NCBI GenBank assembly: GCA_029747015.1
Contig: JAKOGI010000027.1
Location: 204,001-268,000 of the forward strand
Direction: 5' to 3'
Origin: Carnegiea gigantea
Taxonomy: Eukaryota; Streptophyta; Magnoliopsida; Caryophyllales; Cactaceae
Length of the DNA stretch: 64,000 nucleotides
Shown: positions 59,040 through 64,000 of the stretch, one piece after another
Position numbering within the stretch: the first letter of the stretch is position 1
How the letters are laid out: every line of letters begins with the position of its first letter
The notes under the pieces: generated by a model
Seen by the model: the letters and a program-made list of their open reading frames with translations, nothing else
Databases searched by the model: none
Told to the model about the DNA's origin: nothing
Position numbers and translations under genes: made by a program

Positions 59040-61070
59040 AAATTATTTTAAAAAATTCACCTATTGCACGAGTTGTTAGTAATTTGCAAGATTATATGCA
59101 TAAATAATAATCGGCTACGAATTGGATCCTCTATCCATAGTTAGACCCAATGATGATGTTAACAAGCTTCAAGAGGAGGTGGCAAGCATGTCACAATCCA
59201 AGCAAATCAAGCCCAAAGACTTGAGATGGAAGCACCTTCAATTCCTTACAAAAAGAATGCGTTTTCTTTTAAGTTTGAATCTGAGACCTCCTATAAAGAA
59301 GGCGTCTCACATATGACATACATCCGAGATTGAGTTCAATGGTAAAATTGGCTACATATATACCATATTGATTAGACAAAAAATACAAATACAAATCTCG
59401 CCTTCATGAGGTCATTATGAAGCAATAAGAATGTCATTCCCCTATAGAATATTAATGCACATCCTAATCAATAACCAAATTAGGCTGTGACAAATACATA
59501 CTTATTAGTTACCAATGTGACAAACTTAAAACTTGAAATAGAATTAATTGACAAATACAGTCTCCTATTTTTGACCTAAAAACACTTTTAATTTCTTCAA
59601 TTACTGATTCAAAGACCAATTAGTACAAAGTTATTGGTAATTAAATCAAAATAAGGAGGAACTCGAGAGAATTACATATCACTTTCAGGAGGGGAATTAG
59701 TTATGATTTGGAAAGATTCAATATGGTTAATCACAAACAGCCAGCTAGTTGTATTATTATTATTGAACAGCAAGTTGATTGAAGAGGTTTCCAAGCAAAT
59801 TCTATTGATGGCGTTACATATTTTTCTTTGCTTATTGCACACTTCAAATTATAAATATATATATGTATCTCTCAGATTTCTTGTAGTTTTCAACTTCAAG
59901 TACTACACATTAATTTATTTATTTTTGATTAATTTATTTTCTGGTCTTGGTTCTTAGGTGCATTGTCTAATTTTACATACAATATTGTTCTCGCCAAGCC
60001 TGAGAAATTGTATATACTGGGTTTACGCATTTATTTAGTTAGACGATACAAGGGTTAAGGTTAACAATATGCTAATGTCTAAAATTATAACTAATTCATC
60101 AATAATATTGTTTTCATCAGTTACGTTCATTTAATTGGTTAAATAGTCTTTGTATCTATTGAATTTGGTAGGTTTACGCATGTGTTATTTTTAAATATAC
60201 AAGTACATGTTTGTTAATGACATTTCTAATTGTTCATTTGTTCTTGTTCAAAAATTTATAAGAGAAATGAGACCAAAATTTACAGTAAAACCCTCAGCTT
60301 TTAATTAAAATACTCCTAATATGTGTTCAATTAACTAAAATTTGTAGATCAATATCATGGTATTCAACTTTCAAGGGAAAGAATGAAGCTTGTAGAAATT
60401 TCATGAAATTTACCGAGTTATTAGATAGACATGATTTAAAGTCGGGTAATTTTTGACTATTTTGTGAATTGAAATACTCCTAATATGTGTTGTACGTCAT
60501 TGTCTCTAATATCAGTTGTTGGTATAGCAACATTACAATGAAAATTCAACCTAATTTCTAATATCAACTCGGATTTGACATAGTGTTTTTCATGAAGATA
60601 ATTAAAATTTGTTATCGGGACTGATTAGTATTGAGTACGTAGTTGTCTGCTACTTTAGTAAACATCGTTATATATAATGTCACCCTAGCTTGAGGAAAAT
60701 AATTCACAAATATATTTATGATCCTCTTAATACTTAAAAACTTGAAAGTTCTTAAAACAATGAGAATATACTTTTCCCACATCTTAGTAAAATTTTTTTT
60801 AAAAAAGAAAGTATATTCTCTTAAAAATATATATACTCATAACCAAAATGAAGCAGAAGGAGAGGGATGGAAAAACAGACTGGAAGCTAGCTAGTTTGCT
60901 GTGGGAGACATCCAAAACTGCGTGCTAAATTCCAATTACCCAGTAATGGTACATTCAACCATTAATGTTAATCCTATACTAGAAGTAAATCAGTGTGAAA
61001 GTGAAAACATATATACACTGTCTTTTCATTGGAAAGGATATCAGATTATTAAGGTTTAAATATCCTTAGA
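59040..61070. other. AT-rich DNA, nothing recognised
   Basis: No gene or clear element. A tRNA-like A-box phrase near 59332 is too weak to call a SINE. Confidence 0.5.
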
Positions 61071-61262
61071 GTCTGTTCTTTTCGTTGGAAAATAGAGATT
61101 GAGAAGTGGGTAAAGTTGATTAAAGTAGGTTTTTTTTTTTGTTGAAATAGGTTAAAGTTGGTATATTTTTTATACGATGGGTAAGAAGTTATTTAAAATA
61201 GTAAATTAAAATAGGTTGAAGTTGGTAAATTAGGATTTACAAACGAACAGAACAGGGCCTCG
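61071..61262. mobile_element. MITE-like element
   Basis: The left end GTCTGTTCTTTTCGTTGG and the inverted right end GCCCTGTTCTGTTCGTTTG are imperfect terminal inverted repeats. The interior repeats 'aggttaaagttggta'. No target duplication was identified. Confidence 0.55.
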
Positions 61263-61846
61263 AGATGTTAGACTTTATGTCTTTGTTTGAAAATGATCTT
61301 TATATAATCATCGAAAAGAAAACAAGTCAGTCTTGGCTAGCTAATTCTATCAATAAAATATTAGAATCTACCAATTACTTCTTCATGTAAACCACATATA
61401 TACTTTACGTGCCATAATACATAAAAGACTTGTGTTTATTAAAAATGACCTTGAATCAAAATGCTTCACGAACAAGTTAAGACCATGCACCATATATTTT
61501 GCTTCATGCATGTCCCCCTCCACGACATAGTAAATTTAGATTCATAATAATTCAACAAAGACGTACAGTATCCATCAAGACAAGACTGAGAGTAGTTGGA
61601 AGGCAATTTTCAAAGTGGGAAGGTCTCTAGAAGTAAATTTTATGGTAACTTTGATTGTCAATGTTGTTTTAACTTGCCAAGCACTTCAACACATAAATAC
61701 AATTTTTGCCCTAATTGAGTTCTCTTTCATATAGTTACTTATATCTTTTGCGTGTGTCGATTGTTCTTTATCCTATACATGCTTGCATGTACATGCACGT
61801 ACTAACCTATTTTTTGGTTTCAAGAAAGGGTGCATGCAAATTCAAT

Positions 61847-62042
61847 CAGTGGCGGATCCAAACATTTAGGATAGGGGTATCCATAAATTAATATCGTTAC
61901 TAATATGCACTATTTTATTTTTTTTAGTGGTGTTCATAAACCAACATTGTTACTAAATTAACCTATTTTAAAATAGATTTTTTTTGGGGGGGGCTTAGCG
62001 GTGTCCATGGACACTCCTAAACATAGTGTGAATCCGCCCCTG
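61847..62042. mobile_element. hAT MITE, 196 bp, 8-bp target duplication
   Basis: The left end CAGTGGCGGATCC and the inverted right end CAGGGGCGGATTC are 13-bp terminal inverted repeats. The flanking AATTCAAT is identical on both sides (61839-61846 and 62043-62050), as for hAT elements. Confidence 0.88.
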
Positions 62043-62393
62043 AATTCAATAGTTGTAAGTCACGATAGCTATGCAAGTATATACTTGAACATATGTCATA
62101 TGCCTTGGCTTAGGACTAAACCACTATAATTAACCAAAAGACCTAGATAGTTAGCTCTTCCCCTCGCATTATTAATAGCAATAAAAGATACCTAGTATTA
62201 TGCAAGGAGTGGTTACAGGTACCGTACGTCAATATTGATGATGCAAAGTCATATGGTTGACTTGTATTTTATTGTGGTTTTAGTAATTTTAAAATTCATG
62301 TTTACTTCTAATAGTAAAAATATATTACGTCTATTTATACTTTCTCTTGGGCTTACACCAAGAAAAAAATGTCTATTTATACTTGGGTGTAAG

Positions 62394-62947
62394 TATGGAT
62401 GGCAATGGGGCAAGTTGAACTGTACCCTCATTTATACCCATTTTCAAAAATCGTATCCATACCTGTACCTGTGCCCATCAGGTATTAAAAAATAAAATTC
62501 ATACCGTACCCATTGGATTTTGTGGGTTTGCCGGTTTTATTCGTCCGGGTTCACATAGAGAATGAAAATTAATAATCATATACAACTCATGTCCAAATAC
62601 GATATATATTTTTGTCATTATAAGATTGCAAAGTTGTGATATTTTGAAAATATATTGTTTAAAAATGTGAAATAAAATATATTATTGACTAATTTTTTGT
62701 TAGAAAGATTTGGATTATATTGGATATAAACCAGAAAAATATTAAACAAAAGTAATTTTTTTACCTTATTATGAAAATGGCTACGGGTAGGATGTGGGTA
62801 TGGGGAGTTACGGCTATACCCAGATGCGTAACTATTTTTCAATACCCGCTCCATATCCTTTTAAAACTCATTTTCACCACCCATTTGGGTTTTAATTAGG
62901 GCGAATTTTATGGGTTTTAAATGAATACGCGTTTCATTGCCATCCTA
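62394..62947. mobile_element. hAT-like non-autonomous element, 554 bp, 8-bp target duplication
   Basis: The left end TATGGATGGCAATG and the inverted right end TAGGATGGCAATG form the terminal inverted repeats. GGTGTAAG flanks both sides (62386-62393 and 62948-62955); one more base, T, also matches. The interior is rich in 'taccc' and 'gggta' words and codes for nothing. Confidence 0.82.
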
Positions 62948-62955
62948 GGTGTAAG

Positions 62956-64000
62956 TTAGGTTATTATGTTATTTTCACATAATTTCAAGCTAAAATCAAA
63001 TATGCATTGATGCTATCCTATATTTTGGCATAAGTACATAACTAATTTGGATACTTGCATCTATCAAGGAATGAGTACTAATAAAGGGGAGGGTTGCCTT
63101 CATGGTTTCTTGTGAGCATGCAATTGGGATATTAATTTTTAATAATACACCATAATATTAACCATAATCATAACAGTATAACCACCTTGGTCTATTTTGT
63201 GTATTACGCTCACGTATGGTAGGTGCTTAGGTTTAGAAGGCTTCCCATTTTTGCTCATCTTCATGTAATTAATGTTATAAAAATGCATCTTCATTTCCTC
63301 GATCTTTGCCCCAATTTCAACCCTGAAAAACTACGATGTGAAGATCTTCTTCTTGTTAATGTTCTTCGGGTAATTTAACTTCACCTCAACACTTAACTTG
63401 AATATAATTCATGGATTAATCTGTTCACACATCTAGTTGCGAAGTCTTAACGACAATTTTATAATTTTTCTTTAAAGTATGTTTAATTTTTAGAGGTTTT
63501 GAAATTCGATTCATATGTACTTATAACTTTTATCGATATTCACATTCAGGAAAAGGGAAATTTTTTAAACATAAATAATAAATTTTGAAGTAATATGTGT
63601 CGAACACCTTGTAAATTTTGTTTGATTTTATATTATTAATCTTTTGTTATTATGTTTTATACTCCATCTTTAGGTCAAATAATGTTTAACCCCTCAAGTT
63701 GCTGATACTTCATGCTTAGATCCATAGATGTTCGCTCTTTTTTTGGGGGGGGGCCAATAGTGAGCATTTCGATTATAATATAACTTACATCTCCTTACAA
63801 CTTTTTACAACTCCTTACATCTCTTTATATCTTTAATAAAGTTTTTACAACTTCTTACATTTTCTTACATCTCCTTATATCTTTCTACATCTCATTCTAA
63901 ATTTTTTATAGCATTGAACTTGTCCCTTTTTTTTTTCGTATTTATAAAAATATGTATAATACATTCAACTTGATGCCATTGTAGCCGGTTATACAATGAT
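62956..64000. other. AT-rich DNA at the right edge
   Basis: No gene was recognised. It contains a G-run at about 63743-63752 and a degenerate tandem repeat (63783-63893). Confidence 0.5.
63783..63893. repeat. Degenerate tandem repeat, 'ctccttacatct' unit
   Basis: About eight to nine imperfect 12-14-bp units. Confidence 0.7.

Noticed and set aside
1..64000. CRISPR arrays, bacterial operons, rRNA genes or a viral genome
   Set aside because: No regularly spaced perfect repeats, no operon structure and no rRNA-like sequence; spliced genes and plant transposons show a nuclear plant origin.

Overview
The window is plant nuclear DNA, almost certainly from a eudicot. Evidence: GT-AG introns of up to about 6 kb, AT-rich intergenic DNA, plant-specific gene families (a NAC transcription factor, a calmodulin-like EF-hand protein, an ABC1 kinase/beta-lactamase fusion) and plant transposons with tRNA-Met primer sites. 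I cannot name the species. All five host genes I can support lie on the minus strand.

Layout, left to right. (1) 1-536: 5' part of a calmodulin-like EF-hand gene, cut by the window edge. (2) 4,778-25,662: an 18-coding-exon gene for an ABC1-type atypical kinase fused to a serine beta-lactamase-like domain (Arabidopsis At5g24810 type), plus a 5' non-coding exon. As written it carries two frameshifts. Its 6.2-kb intron holds a LINE fragment split by a hAT-like element, and a decayed LTR retrotransposon; another intron holds a TRIM. (3) 27,691-44,370: a 14-coding-exon gene for a 445-aa signal-peptide/coiled-coil/single-TM protein (At2g24420/At4g31340 type). One of its introns holds a complete 3.2-kb gag-protease-only LTR retrotransposon. 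(4) 47,873-48,817: a single-exon gene for an unrecognised 314-aa protein with an internal duplication and a C-terminal membrane segment. (5) 49,620-53,911: a three-exon NAC gene that resembles NAC058. (6) 54-64 kb: no host gene; a tandem duplication with a 130-bp Helitron in one copy, a broken LINE ORF1, and two short TIR elements with perfect 8-bp target duplications.

The most interesting part is the retrotransposon at 30,215-33,420. The U3 part of each LTR is packed with perfect heat-shock-element motifs upstream of a TATA box, and this array is nearly identical between the LTRs while the rest of the LTR has diverged. The body encodes only gag and an aspartic protease. This predicts a heat-inducible, non-autonomous element inside an intron of a host gene. 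Second in interest are an exact 11-residue proline-punctuated repeat in the coiled-coil membrane protein and the two frameshifts in the kinase/beta-lactamase gene.

Exon boundaries were deduced by hand from splice signals, phase and remembered conservation of the families; each exon length was checked against its codon count. Similarities to named families are from memory, not from a search.
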